Shown here one piece after another: positions 1 to 8,940 of a stretch of 64,000 nucleotides of DNA. The stretch is from Planctomycetaceae bacterium (lineage in GTDB: Bacteria; Planctomycetota; Planctomycetia; Pirellulales; Pirellulaceae), in contig JACKHM010000002.1 of the NCBI GenBank assembly GCA_020638995.1, positions 1,922,001 to 1,986,000 on the forward strand, written 5' to 3'. The translations under genes were made by a program, and so were the position numbers. The notes below the pieces were generated by a model. That model worked only from the letters and a program-made list of their open reading frames with translations, had not been told where the DNA came from and did not search any database. How positions within the stretch are numbered: position 1 is the first letter of the stretch; the number at the start of each line of letters is the position of its first letter.

Positions 1-1298
1 AGCGATGCGATCACTTGTTGCACTTCACGATCTGTCGGGACTTCGTTTCGTTTGGGCAAGACTGGTGGATTTGTGGCAACGATCGCTTTGTATTGCTTTG
101 CGATCTCGTCCAATCGCGATTCGGTCTTCCAGCCATAATGATCTGGAAGGTTCGAATCATCGTAGGTCAACGAATATTCATCGCCGCGGCGGGTCATGTA
201 GAGCGGTCGGTTCGTTTTCAATTCGTAGTAACGCGCTATTTGGCCATCCGATAGCCGCGATCGTTCGAGCCAGTTTAATGCCGCAGGAATCGGTTCGAGG
301 TACTTTCCCTCGCCGGTCGTCGAGGCGATCTTCATGAGTGTATCGAGTACCTCTTGCGTCTCGTCTCCGGAAACTCCGGGCGGCTCGAAGCGCCGTGCCC
401 AGATCGGCTGCATTTTGTAGTTGTACTGCTGAGCCCAGCCAGGCTGCGGTTCCGGCATCTGCGCCAGCAAGAGAAAATCGCCCAGCTTTCGTAGCGACTG
501 GAGATAGCGTTCGTCGCCATAGATCCAATACGCGTCGCACAGCGTGGCTGCCACATAGCCGGTCACGTTGTCGTTTAACGTGTACATATCCCAATAGTTT
601 TTGATGCGTCCTTCCGTTCGCCAGTCATATTCCGGATAGTTCGCCTTGACGATGGGCTGTGGTTCGACCGGCTCGGTCCAGACTTGTGGAAAGCCACCAT
701 TGGGGAACTGAGCCTCGAGCAGCGAGTCCAGCGCAATCTGAGCACTTTCGTGAATTGCTTCGTGCTTGAAGTCGAGAGCTTTGTCCACATGAATGATCAG
801 GCGGATCGCGGACTCAGTCTGACCATCGTCTAGGGACGAGTTGTTCTTGCCTCGGCCTTTACCGTTACGATACTCCGCCGTGCTATCGCTATTAGGGTCA
901 AAATCAACACTGTTCGTCCATCCACCAGATTTCAACTGACCATACACCACTGCAACCGCAGCATCGGTCGCAGCATCAAGATAGACTTTGTCGCCAGTCG
1001 CTTCGTATGCTCTCAAAAATGCTAACCCAACCGTTGGCGTACCCGGCGGCTGGACCCAGATCTGACTAGCACTCGCCTTGCCCTCTCCCCACCGCTCTTG
1101 CAAATCAAGCGTGTAGTGATAGACATATCCTCCGTGGGATGCGACCTTCTCACGATAGTAGGTGGCTGCCTTGCGTATCGCCGCCGTGGCTTCATTGCGG
1201 AAGTCCACCTGTTGAGCGTCGGTGGTCGTGCCACATGTCAACAGACATGAGAGCACTAAAGCGGACCTAACTTGGACTTGATGCATCATAGCTCTCAT
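1..1298 (-). CDS. Secreted pectate lyase, PL10-like (partial, 3' end outside window)
   Basis: The reverse strand is open from an ATG at 1298 to the left edge, so the gene is cut by the window and about 432 codons are visible. The start (MRAMMHQVQVRSALVLSCLL) begins a signal peptide with a likely cut after TTTDAQQ; ATGs at 1289 and 1286 are alternative starts. The middle carries the pattern of the Pec_lyase family: a DDGQTESAIRLI segment, then LLEAQFPNGGFPQVW, then YWDMYTLNDNVTGYV, matching the alpha/alpha-toroid repeats of PL10 pectate lyases. Such enzymes cleave polygalacturonate by beta-elimination outside the cytoplasm. The residues after about 330 (ARYYELKTNRPLYMTRRGDEY) are also typical of planctomycete members. 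The family call is good; the substrate is inferred. Confidence 0.8.
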   Translation of the reverse strand, partial: MRAMMHQVQVRSALVLSCLLTCGTTTDAQQVDFRNEATAAIRKAATYYREKVASHGGYVYHYTLDLQERWGEGKASASQIWVQPPGTPTVGLAFLRAYEATGDKVYLDAATDAAVAVVYGQLKSGGWTNSVDFDPNSDSTAEYRNGKGRGKNNSSLDDGQTESAIRLIIHVDKALDFKHEAIHESAQIALDSLLEAQFPNGGFPQVWTEPVEPQPIVKANYPEYDWRTEGRIKNYWDMYTLNDNVTGYVAATLCDAYWIYGDERYLQSLRKLGDFLLLAQMPEPQPGWAQQYNYKMQPIWARRFEPPGVSGDETQEVLDTLMKIASTTGEGKYLEPIPAALNWLERSRLSDGQIARYYELKTNRPLYMTRRGDEYSLTYDDSNLPDHYGWKTESRLDEIAKQYKAIVATNPPVLPKRNEVPTDREVQQVIAS

Positions 1299-1339
1299 TT
1301 CTTTGATCCGCTTCGCGAGTGCGCGACACTCGATTGGCT

Positions 1340-1729
1340 TTAGCGAGTTAGTTCAATGTGTCCCTTGAGGACGCGCAAAGTTCGTCGTACGCCATTCGGA
1401 CCAACTTTAGATCCGTGACCGGGGCCTTCGTCGTCGATGAAGGCGACATAAGCTCCCGGTCCAAAGAAGACTTCCTGTAAGTTGTCTGGCGAACCCACGA
1501 GTACTCCGAATCCACCTTCGTGCACTTGCTGCAGATAGGTCACCGGGCCGTGTTCAGCGTGGTGAGCGGCGTTGTGCAAACCTTTCGCCTCACCAGCCGG
1601 AAGTTGTTGTTCAATCGTGTCTAAAACGCGTTCTTCGAGAAACGCTGCGTTCAGATCCGTCTCGACGATCCGCGACAATTTCGCCTCACTGTCGTCACAA
1701 CAAACAACACTGACCGAAAGCGTGTTCAT
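1340..1729 (-). CDS. Hypothetical protein, 129 aa
   Basis: Open frame of 129 codons with an ATG start, upstream of the pectate lyase on the same strand with a gap of about 40 bases. The protein is acidic and soluble with no signal peptide or membrane segment. It contains several His and Gly residues (GLHNAAHHAEHGP, GPGHGSKVGPNG) and two adjacent cysteines near the N-terminus (VVCCDD). I do not recognise a family. The composition looks like real coding sequence, and no competing frame is convincing. Confidence 0.55.
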   Translation of the reverse strand: MNTLSVSVVCCDDSEAKLSRIVETDLNAAFLEERVLDTIEQQLPAGEAKGLHNAAHHAEHGPVTYLQQVHEGGFGVLVGSPDNLQEVFFGPGAYVAFIDDEGPGHGSKVGPNGVRRTLRVLKGHIELTR

Positions 1730-1922
1730 CGGTTAAGTACCTTGTGGATTTGTGAAATGCCTAGCTTTGTTGCGGATCAATTGTCGAGCGGTGTCCCGTG
1801 GGCTTCGCCATTGCAACCCCACTTTGCAATTAAGGTAGGGAAGCACCAGCATATCCGGTCACACACTAACTTCCGGTTATAACAAAGCACTAGGCTCCGT
1901 ACACAATATCACTCCCCGTGCG

Positions 1923-1971
1923 CGACGACGCAACAGCGAAGAATTCGCATACACAGGCGATTGCGTCGTCG
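1923..1971. repeat. Inverted repeat in a divergent intergenic region
   Basis: Arms CGACGACGCAA (1923-1933) and TTGCGTCGTCG (1961-1971) are perfect 11-base inverted copies. Between them a smaller hairpin (GCGAA-GAA-TTCGC) can form. They lie in the 396-base gap between the hypothetical gene (starts 1729, leftward) and the AmpG-like gene (starts 2126, rightward). The structure could be a small RNA, a terminator-like hairpin or an operator. I see nothing else convincing in 1730-2125; the 61-codon minus-strand frame there does not look like protein. Confidence 0.4.
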
Positions 1972-2125
1972 GCAGTGCAACAAGAAGAACGAGAGTAGCA
2001 GGGGGGCACAGGCGTTTGTCACCCCAGAATCCCGGATTCCGGGCGTTCCTCCTTTGTGACATGATAGTTCAAAGGCAACATTTCGAACGCAACAACTTCA
2101 GAAGGCCGCAACTTTTGGCGTTTTC

Positions 2126-3364
2126 ATGAACTTCCTAGCCACACCGATTCGAAGGAAGTTCCTTTTCTTCTCGTTGTACCTTAGTGAAGGGGCACCAATT
2201 GGGTTTATCTGGCTGGCGTTACCAACTCGACTTCGGGCTGGCGGCGTCGAGATTGTCGACATTACCTGGTTAACCGCGATACTTGTCCTGCCGTGGACAT
2301 TCAAGTTCATGTGGGCGCCGCTCATCGATCTACTCCGAGGACCTTCGTGGACCCTGCGTCATTGGATTGTCGCCGCCCAACTCGTGATGGGAGTCTCGCT
2401 CCTGCCGCTGATCTGGTTAGAGCCCATCAGCAGATTCCACGTGATGGCCGCGTTGCTGTTTGTCCACACGTTTGCCGCGGCAACACAGGATGTGGCAATC
2501 GACGCCCTCTGCATCTCGTCAACGTCGGTAAGCGAACGGGGACAATATAACGGCTGGATGCAAGCTGGGATGTTAGTCGGGCGAGCGATCATGGGCGGTG
2601 GTGCGTTGGTGATGGCGAGATCCATTGGCGACACTGCGGTAATCGCCCTGTTGGTGTTGATTACCACATTCTCCATTCTGCTCGTGATCGTGTCGCGAGC
2701 GTCCGACGAAGTAACGGAGGAACCCAGTGGTGCCAGACGTTTTCGGGAAGTCTGGGGCTCGATCAAGGAGGCTTGCGCTCACCGCAATATGTGGCTCGGT
2801 TTGTCATTTGCCATGACTGGCGGCGCGGCTTTTAAGTCGTTGGAAGTTATCTACGGGCCTTTCTTGGTTGATCGCGGGTACGACAAGGCAGTCATCGGCT
2901 GGTTTTCGGCTGGCCCAATGATCATTGCGATGATGGTCGGTTCGCTAGTCGGAGGGTGGTTGGCCGACCGTGCTGGCCATCGAATCTCCGTGATGAGCGC
3001 GTTGGTTTACATTACACTTTCAATCACCGGCTTGGCGTTCAGCGACTTGATGCTCGGTGCAGGCCCACATCTGCTCGTGTTGCTCGCGGTCACCGCGTTT
3101 GGAATTGGTTTGTTTACGGCGTCATCCTACGCTTTGTTTATGGATATCACGCGGCCGGCCATAACCGCCACAGAATTCAGCGCCTTTATGGGAGCGACCA
3201 ACGGATGTGAGCCGTGGTCAAGTTACGCAATCGGTGCGTTAATCAAGTCGCAAGGCTATCCGTTCGCGATGCTTGCGATGTGCTCGGCGTCACTGGTCGC
3301 GCTGCCGCTGCTGGCAAAGATGAAACTCGGTCGCAAACGCACCGAGTCGTCAGAATGGCAGTAA
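2126..3364 (+). CDS. MFS transporter, AmpG-like
   Basis: A 412-residue polytopic inner-membrane protein of about 12 hydrophobic segments. Two motifs point to the AmpG/PAT branch of the major facilitator superfamily: WTFKFMWAPLIDLL at residues 57-70, and AATQDVAIDALCI at 118-130, which matches the AmpG pattern AATQDIAIDAY. AmpG imports anhydro-muropeptides released during peptidoglycan turnover. Related proteins have other substrates, so the cargo is not certain here. The start ATG has only a weak, distant AGAAGG. The gene stands alone and converges on the PII gene. Confidence 0.8.
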   Translation: MNFLATPIRRKFLFFSLYLSEGAPIGFIWLALPTRLRAGGVEIVDITWLTAILVLPWTFKFMWAPLIDLLRGPSWTLRHWIVAAQLVMGVSLLPLIWLEPISRFHVMAALLFVHTFAAATQDVAIDALCISSTSVSERGQYNGWMQAGMLVGRAIMGGGALVMARSIGDTAVIALLVLITTFSILLVIVSRASDEVTEEPSGARRFREVWGSIKEACAHRNMWLGLSFAMTGGAAFKSLEVIYGPFLVDRGYDKAVIGWFSAGPMIIAMMVGSLVGGWLADRAGHRISVMSALVYITLSITGLAFSDLMLGAGPHLLVLLAVTAFGIGLFTASSYALFMDITRPAITATEFSAFMGATNGCEPWSSYAIGALIKSQGYPFAMLAMCSASLVALPLLAKMKLGRKRTESSEWQ

Positions 3365-3476
3365 CTACAAGTCGTCTCGCCGGTGTACGGGGATCAGCGA
3401 AAACGCAGCGTGAATAATAGTATTCTGAACTCCTGCGAGCTCAGCAACGCTATCCGTCTGGAAGCACCCAATGCTA

Positions 3477-3824
3477 TTAAATTGCTTCCGAACCTCGTTC
3501 GCCTGTCCGGATACGAATGCAATCGTCCATCGGCAGGACGAAGATTTTGCCATCGCCAATCTCACCCTTTTCGCCCGTCCGTCCGGCTTTCAGGATGGCA
3601 TCGACGGTCGGCTGTACGAACTGGTCATTGACGGCAATTTGAAGCTGCACCTTACGGAGTAAATTCACGGTGAACTCGTGGCCACGATAGACTTCCGTCT
3701 GGCCTTTCTGACGACCGAACCCCTGGCAATCCATGACGGTCAGGCGAAAGACTTCTACTTCTGTTAACGCCGCTTTGACCGCTTCAAGTTTATTCGGTTG
3801 GATGATCGCAATGATTAGTTTCAT
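3477..3824 (-). CDS. glnB: Nitrogen regulatory protein PII (GlnB/GlnK family)
   Basis: A 115-residue protein beginning MKLIIAIIQPNKL. The ATG at 3824 is preferred over an upstream start at 3851 because family members begin at this residue. PII trimers sense 2-oxoglutarate and ATP/ADP and control nitrogen enzymes, AmtB channels and transferases by binding. The T-loop (residues 37-55, GRQKGQTEVYRGHEF) and the C-terminal signature (GDGKIFVLPMDDCIRIRTGERG) are intact. Counting from the start, position 51 is Phe, not the Tyr that is uridylylated in enterobacterial GlnB/GlnK; Tyr46 is present and position 49 is His. No amtB or glnA neighbour is in view. GlnB versus GlnK cannot be decided. Confidence 0.93.
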   Translation of the reverse strand: MKLIIAIIQPNKLEAVKAALTEVEVFRLTVMDCQGFGRQKGQTEVYRGHEFTVNLLRKVQLQIAVNDQFVQPTVDAILKAGRTGEKGEIGDGKIFVLPMDDCIRIRTGERGSEAI

Positions 3825-3922
3825 AGCAAGTAGAACTCCGCGATTAATCACAAACGTCCAACGTCAACACGGAATCTCCGACACTCGACGTTGGACGTTC
3901 GATGTACAGCGTTTGTCTTCGC

Positions 3923-4546
3923 TTAGCCTTTGGCTTTGGCATAACGCTCGGCGACCGCGTCCCAATTTACGACGTTCCAGAACGCAGCAACGTAGTCGGG
4001 CCGACGATTCTGATAGTTCAGATAGTAAGCGTGTTCCCACACGTCGAGCCCCAAGATCGGCGTACCGCTCATGCCGGCAACGGCCTCGCCCATCAACGGA
4101 CTATCTTGATTCGCGGTCGAACCGACAGCAAGTTTGCCGCCTTTGACGACCAACCACGCCCAACCGCTGCCAAAACGCGTGGCGGCTGCTTTCGAGAAAG
4201 CTTCCTTGAAAGCATCAAAACCACCGAGTTCAGCATCGATTGCCGCCGCTAGATCACCAGTCGGAGCACCACCACAGCCGGGCCCCATCACTTTCCAGAA
4301 CAGCGAGTGGTTCGCATGTCCGCCACCGTTATTACGAACGGCTCCTCGCTTGTCCTCTGGAATTTTCGACAAATCCGAAATCAACTCTCCAACGCAATCA
4401 GGCACTTCCAAGCCCTCGGTGGCGGCGTTGACGTTATTGACGTAAGCCTGGTGATGCTTGCTGTGATGGATCTCCATCGTACGTGCGTCGATATGCGGTT
4501 CCAGTGCGTCGTAAGCATAAAGCAAGTCTGGAAGTGAGTAAGCCAT
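3923..4546 (-). CDS. sodA: Superoxide dismutase, Mn-type
   Basis: A 207-residue protein; ATG at 4546 is chosen because AAAGGAGA lies six bases upstream. It dismutates superoxide to oxygen and peroxide in the cytoplasm. Metal ligands fall at His27, His79, Asp167 and His171 (EIHHSKHH, HANHSLFW, LDVWEHAYY). The residues that separate Mn from Fe enzymes are Mn-like: Gly75 before His76 in GGGHANHS, and Gln146 in STANQDSPL. Length is normal for the family. It lies about 100 bases upstream of the PII gene on the same strand, but the two are probably separate units. Confidence 0.95.
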   Translation of the reverse strand: MAYSLPDLLYAYDALEPHIDARTMEIHHSKHHQAYVNNVNAATEGLEVPDCVGELISDLSKIPEDKRGAVRNNGGGHANHSLFWKVMGPGCGGAPTGDLAAAIDAELGGFDAFKEAFSKAAATRFGSGWAWLVVKGGKLAVGSTANQDSPLMGEAVAGMSGTPILGLDVWEHAYYLNYQNRRPDYVAAFWNVVNWDAVAERYAKAKG

Positions 4547-4719
4547 GCGTCTCTCCTTTATGTGCAACAGCGGAGTTTTAATCGAGATGCAGCGTCAATC
4601 GTGGTCCAGCCGACGATGAGCGGCAACGCGCAAATGGATATTTGAGCAACAGTTAGGCAGCATAATGGATCGACAAAGCGGCGACAATCGGGGCAGGGGG
4701 CCAGCTTTGCTCCGCGGCG

Positions 4720-6159
4720 CTAGATACCTGCAAGCAGTTGCAAAAGCCCAAGTGTATTGAACCTTTGCTGCTGCACGATTGCTAAGGCCGAAAGTGTGCT
4801 GGAGGCAAGCGTTTGGCTCTTCGCCAATTTGAGGCTCTCTTCGTCCTCGTTGACTTCGCTGATCGATTCGAGCGTGTTCTTGATATCGTCGCTAAAGTCC
4901 GTGAGCAACTTGGAGGCCGATGCGACCGTAACATCGGCAAACGCATCCACTTGTCCTTCCATCACCGTCAGTTTCGACAATGCTTCATCGACGACACGTA
5001 TCGCAAAAGCGGTATTGTCCCCCAACCCGGACAACGAACCACCGCTCGCGAGCTGATCTAATGTTCCGCTAATCCCACCGAGCAGTTCGGGGTGGATGCC
5101 TTGGATCGCAAATGTTGATCGCTTAGTGATATCGGGGGTTAATGCAAACTTTTGTGTTCGTTCGTCGGAGATCGTAACGCTGTCAAAGTCACCGGTAAAC
5201 GCCGGGATTCCGTCGGCAAAGTTAAATACATCAAATTCGAAGACGACATGCGTTCCGTTCTTTGCATAAGTCACGCGATTGCCATCAACCTGGTCGCTCG
5301 AAATCGTCTCGCCGTTGATCGAAACCACTGCATCTTGCCCAGTTGATACACGAGTGGTGGCGAACGCACCTGAATTTACATCGATTTCCAGGAGCGCGTC
5401 ATCACCGAAATCCAGGGATCGAAAATACAGTCGATCGGGTAAGCTCGGATTTATGTCTGCTTCGATTCCCGTAAGATGACTCGACGCGTTAACACGAGCT
5501 TCTACATCCTCCAACGACTCGCCGTCGGTTACGGAAATCACGGCGGAACCGCGGTTTCCGGTGATCGTAAATGTTGCGTCCCCGGTGCTAATACCGCCCG
5601 AGGCTCCTTGGTAGAAGTCCAAGATTTTTGTCGCTGCGGAAGTGACAGTTCCGGAAAACTCAGTCACCGCACCAAGCGAAAAAACTTGGACCCCTTGGAT
5701 TTGAGCACTATTGCGGCCAGAAACCGTGTAGTTGCTTGAACCATCAAAGACCCGGCGCCCGTTGATCTCGGTACGAGCAAGATCGCGGATAGCTATAATC
5801 GCGGCATCGATCGTTGCTTGTTGAATATTTCGATCGTCGCTAGAAAGCGAAAGATCCTCATCGAGCAATAAGGCATCGCGAATGGACTGAAGATTGGAAC
5901 GGGTTTGGTCAAGAACCAATTGGGACTCTGAACCAAGATTCGCCGCCAGATCGACTTGCGTCTTCGTGCTTTCGACGACGTTCAGATGGTTCTCAAAGCT
6001 GCTGATCATAAAAAAGGCAGCAGGGTCGTACGAAGGCTTTGGGACTTGCTTTCCCGTGGCCAAACGAATTGCGCTCTTAAGCGCCTCGTTATCGACGTCC
6101 TTGAGATGGCTTAAAAAGTATTGGTCCAGGCCCGAGATGGTTGCCCCGATTCGTGACAT
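4720..6159 (-). CDS. Flagellin / FlgL-like hook-filament protein
   Basis: A 479-residue protein with a flagellin-type helical N-terminus (coiled-coil residues 10-130, containing LDQTRSNLQSIRDALLLDEDLSL and DLARTEINGRRVFDGSSNY) and a C-terminal helix (LKLAKSQTLASSTLSALAIVQQQRFNTLGLLQLLAGI) that would pack against it. The middle contains a flagellin hook-IN-like repeat (AVISVTDGESLEDVEARVNA). This places it with flagellins or the hook-filament junction protein FlgL, exported by the flagellar type III system. It is longer than a typical FlgL. No other flagellar gene is visible nearby, so the exact role is open. Confidence 0.8.
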   Translation of the reverse strand: MSRIGATISGLDQYFLSHLKDVDNEALKSAIRLATGKQVPKPSYDPAAFFMISSFENHLNVVESTKTQVDLAANLGSESQLVLDQTRSNLQSIRDALLLDEDLSLSSDDRNIQQATIDAAIIAIRDLARTEINGRRVFDGSSNYTVSGRNSAQIQGVQVFSLGAVTEFSGTVTSAATKILDFYQGASGGISTGDATFTITGNRGSAVISVTDGESLEDVEARVNASSHLTGIEADINPSLPDRLYFRSLDFGDDALLEIDVNSGAFATTRVSTGQDAVVSINGETISSDQVDGNRVTYAKNGTHVVFEFDVFNFADGIPAFTGDFDSVTISDERTQKFALTPDITKRSTFAIQGIHPELLGGISGTLDQLASGGSLSGLGDNTAFAIRVVDEALSKLTVMEGQVDAFADVTVASASKLLTDFSDDIKNTLESISEVNEDEESLKLAKSQTLASSTLSALAIVQQQRFNTLGLLQLLAGI

Positions 6160-6234
6160 ATCGATGCCTCGCTTCTTTCGCGGCCGCTTGTAGTAGCTCG
6201 CTTTATGCCTGCCCTAAGAACCAGCCCGGACAAT

Positions 6235-8553
6235 TTACCCACTCAACCAATGTGATAGAGCTTTCTTCTTTTTGGCCGACTTGTCGGCTGAATCATGGGA
6301 ACCCGTTTCCGAGGACTCTTCGACGTACTCGTGCGCCATCAAATAAGACTTGACGCTCACCAGCAATTGTCGAGCCCGCTCGATCATGTCGTTCCTCCGG
6401 CGATCACGTTGGCGCCGCGGCCGGATCACGACTCGAATCAGAGTTCGCTGTTGCACGGCGCCGCGTTGTGGCGTACCGCTGCTTTCCTCTTCAAAGGTCA
6501 ACTCCATGAGAAAAGGAACCGCTCGATCGCTGGCGCGCTTACCCGAGTTGGACTGCGTTTCCTCGATCTTTACCGTCACACAATTCTCGTGGATTTCGAG
6601 AATCTGGGCTTTATGATCGGCAACGAATCCTCGAAGTTTCTCGGCCGCAACATTCATTGGAACGACCGTAACCAATCGCCGAGACAACAACTCGTCGGCG
6701 GGCGATGACTGGAACCAGTTCAACCAGCCCGACGTCTTCGCGCGGCGCTCTTCTTCGCCGATTCCCGTGCCAAGTTGCACGACCATGTTTCGGCCGTTGG
6801 CTTTCGCTTGCAACAGTGCGCGGTCGGCACGATTCAAAAATGTCTCGGGCGTGTCGCCGCCTTGGACTTCCGTGACCCCGAAACTGGCCGTCACGCACTT
6901 GTTTCCAAGCGATGGTTGGGGCCGCTCCGATACCGCTCGTCGTAAAAGTTCTGCGCGTTGCGTGGCAGTCGCATTATCGCAATCCGCACACAGAACGACG
7001 AACTCCTCCCCGCCATATCGCGCGACAAGGTCACCATCGCGAGAATGCGATTGAAGCACGCCCGCAAAGAGGATCAGCGCCTCATCGCCTGCCTGATGCC
7101 CATGCACGTCATTGATCTTCTTGAAGTGATCTATGTCGCAAATGATCATCGAGCATGACTCACCCTGCTCGAAATAGTTCTTTACAAAGGTCACCAACCC
7201 TCGGTCGAATTCCGCTCGGTTCGAGAGCTTCGTTAGCGGATCCTGAGTTGCTCGTTCGTTCAGCGATTCAACACGTTCTTCGAGCGTGATTTGAGATGAC
7301 GCATCGTGCAAAATGACGGTGGCTCCCTTTGCACTCCCATCACCTCGCAACACGGGTGCCACATGGACATCCGCTGAAACCCGTTCTTTTTTCCTACCAA
7401 GCAACGTCAGTCGCCGGAATGACTGAGTGCCTGATCTCATCGCGTGTGCGATCGGGCATTCCTCATCAGGAATCGTCTTTCCACGCTCGTCTTTTAGCCG
7501 CACCAGATCAGGTGTCCAAGTGCTGCCAACCATGCTCTGCGCGCTGATTCCAGTCAAGCGTTCGGCCGCGCGGTTCCATACCGTTACGCAGCATTGCTCA
7601 TCGACAAACACCACAGCATCATGCATAGCGTCCAGCAATCGCTCATAGTGAGGCGAGACCTCTTGGCGGGTTGCAGAGGCATCTCCAGGAGCCACATCCG
7701 AAAGCGACCAATATCGATTTGAGGCATCAACGGTGATCTGGTGCAGCCAGCGGCGAGATACCGCCTCGGTGAACTGAATCTGGTCCTGAGTCATCAGATC
7801 GCAGAATCGTTTGACAAGCTGCGGATCAAACTGCGTTCCGGCATGTTCAAACAGTTCAGCAACCGCTCGCTCTCGCGACATCGCACGTCGATAGACATGG
7901 TCCGTCGTCATGGCATCAAAAGCATCGACGATCTTTATCAGCCTCGAACCAAACGGCAGATCCTCACCAGCTCGATCAAAGCCGTGCTTTGTCCCATCGT
8001 AACGTGCCGGAATGTATCGAACGATGTCTAGAACATTCCGCGACGTGCAACATCCCGATAGAATCTCGCACCCTAATTGACGATGCCGCTCCATCAGGAG
8101 AACTTCTTCGCCCGATAGCTTGCCCGGCTTGAGCAAGATGTGGTCGGGTACTCCGATCTTTCCGACATCATGCAGCAAGGACGCCACTTCGATGTCGTCG
8201 CGCAATTCCTCTGGTACACCCAGCGCCAGCGTCCAGGACGAGGCACCAAGCGCGACTCGCAAGCAATGCGCCGAAGTTGGCGCATGTTTTGCGCGCAAGG
8301 CAATGAACAGGCTGCTTGCAAGACCGAGTCGAGCCATCACCAACTGGGACTCGTGAGGACTCTGCTTAGGCTTGTTCGCCAACGGGTCGCCAGCCGCATT
8401 GTTGTCAATCGAATCGAGCAGCGACGACAACGCTGCTAGACGGTTTTCTGCGTCCTTCGCTCGCTGTACGGCGTCGAGGTCATTCCGTGATGTCGGTGTA
8501 GCTGATGATTCCATGTCGAATGACCGAGATCCATGCAAGAGATACGCGAACAT
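6235..8553 (-). CDS. HD-domain / PAS / GGDEF signalling protein (c-di-GMP metabolism)
   Basis: A 772-residue soluble protein. Residues about 80-270 form an HD-GYP-like domain with an intact LLHDVGKIG. The second signature is degraded: the usual HHE..DG.GYP reads IPARYDGTKHGF, so two metal-binding His and the GYP triplet are missing. A PAS-like domain follows (about 300-410, AMHDAVVFVDEQCCVTVWNRAAERLTG). The GGDEF domain carries an intact ARYGGEEF active site and an RDGD inhibitory site five residues before it. The last 170 residues are a basic C-terminal region I do not recognise. It is predicted to make c-di-GMP; phosphodiesterase activity is doubtful. Start 8553 has GCGAGAG directly upstream; Met14 (8514) is an alternative. 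Confidence 0.85.
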   Translation of the reverse strand: MFAYLLHGSRSFDMESSATPTSRNDLDAVQRAKDAENRLAALSSLLDSIDNNAAGDPLANKPKQSPHESQLVMARLGLASSLFIALRAKHAPTSAHCLRVALGASSWTLALGVPEELRDDIEVASLLHDVGKIGVPDHILLKPGKLSGEEVLLMERHRQLGCEILSGCCTSRNVLDIVRYIPARYDGTKHGFDRAGEDLPFGSRLIKIVDAFDAMTTDHVYRRAMSRERAVAELFEHAGTQFDPQLVKRFCDLMTQDQIQFTEAVSRRWLHQITVDASNRYWSLSDVAPGDASATRQEVSPHYERLLDAMHDAVVFVDEQCCVTVWNRAAERLTGISAQSMVGSTWTPDLVRLKDERGKTIPDEECPIAHAMRSGTQSFRRLTLLGRKKERVSADVHVAPVLRGDGSAKGATVILHDASSQITLEERVESLNERATQDPLTKLSNRAEFDRGLVTFVKNYFEQGESCSMIICDIDHFKKINDVHGHQAGDEALILFAGVLQSHSRDGDLVARYGGEEFVVLCADCDNATATQRAELLRRAVSERPQPSLGNKCVTASFGVTEVQGGDTPETFLNRADRALLQAKANGRNMVVQLGTGIGEEERRAKTSGWLNWFQSSPADELLSRRLVTVVPMNVAAEKLRGFVADHKAQILEIHENCVTVKIEETQSNSGKRASDRAVPFLMELTFEEESSGTPQRGAVQQRTLIRVVIRPRRQRDRRRNDMIERARQLLVSVKSYLMAHEYVEESSETGSHDSADKSAKKKKALSHWLSG

Positions 8554-8940
8554 CTCTCGCGGTTGCCGTTAGTCGTTTCAAGAACAGATTTCACGTCCGC
8601 AGTTAACGGAAGCTGCACAAACCTAGGTCTTGCCACCACTAGCGTCAAACGCGACGAGCCAGATTGAATCGGGCAGCTGTGCAAATCCTGCCGGTCGCAT
8701 CGACTGCATCGAATTCGCTAGCACGTTCGAGACTTCGCATGAACGCATTCTCTGGGAAACAGCAACTTTGACGGTTGCGTCGGCATATCCGAATGTTTGC
8801 GATCGCCGGGCCAGGTGACGTATAGGCCTTCCAAGCGGTCATGGTGGAGTTCGCACGGCCTCCCTGCCGAAGTCTCAAGAGTTGCGTTCTCGCATGCGAG
8901 AGTGAAAGGAATCGCTCTTCAAGTTAGGCGGTAGAGGGTC
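8554..8940. other. Divergent intergenic region, no gene seen
   Basis: 387 bases between the GGDEF protein (leftward) and a membrane protein (rightward). Both promoters are expected here. The short frames on either strand lack protein-like composition, and I see no strong hairpin. Confidence 0.5.

Noticed and set aside
1877..2062. 61-codon minus-strand frame
   Set aside because: Composition not protein-like, and it contains the 1923-1971 inverted repeat.
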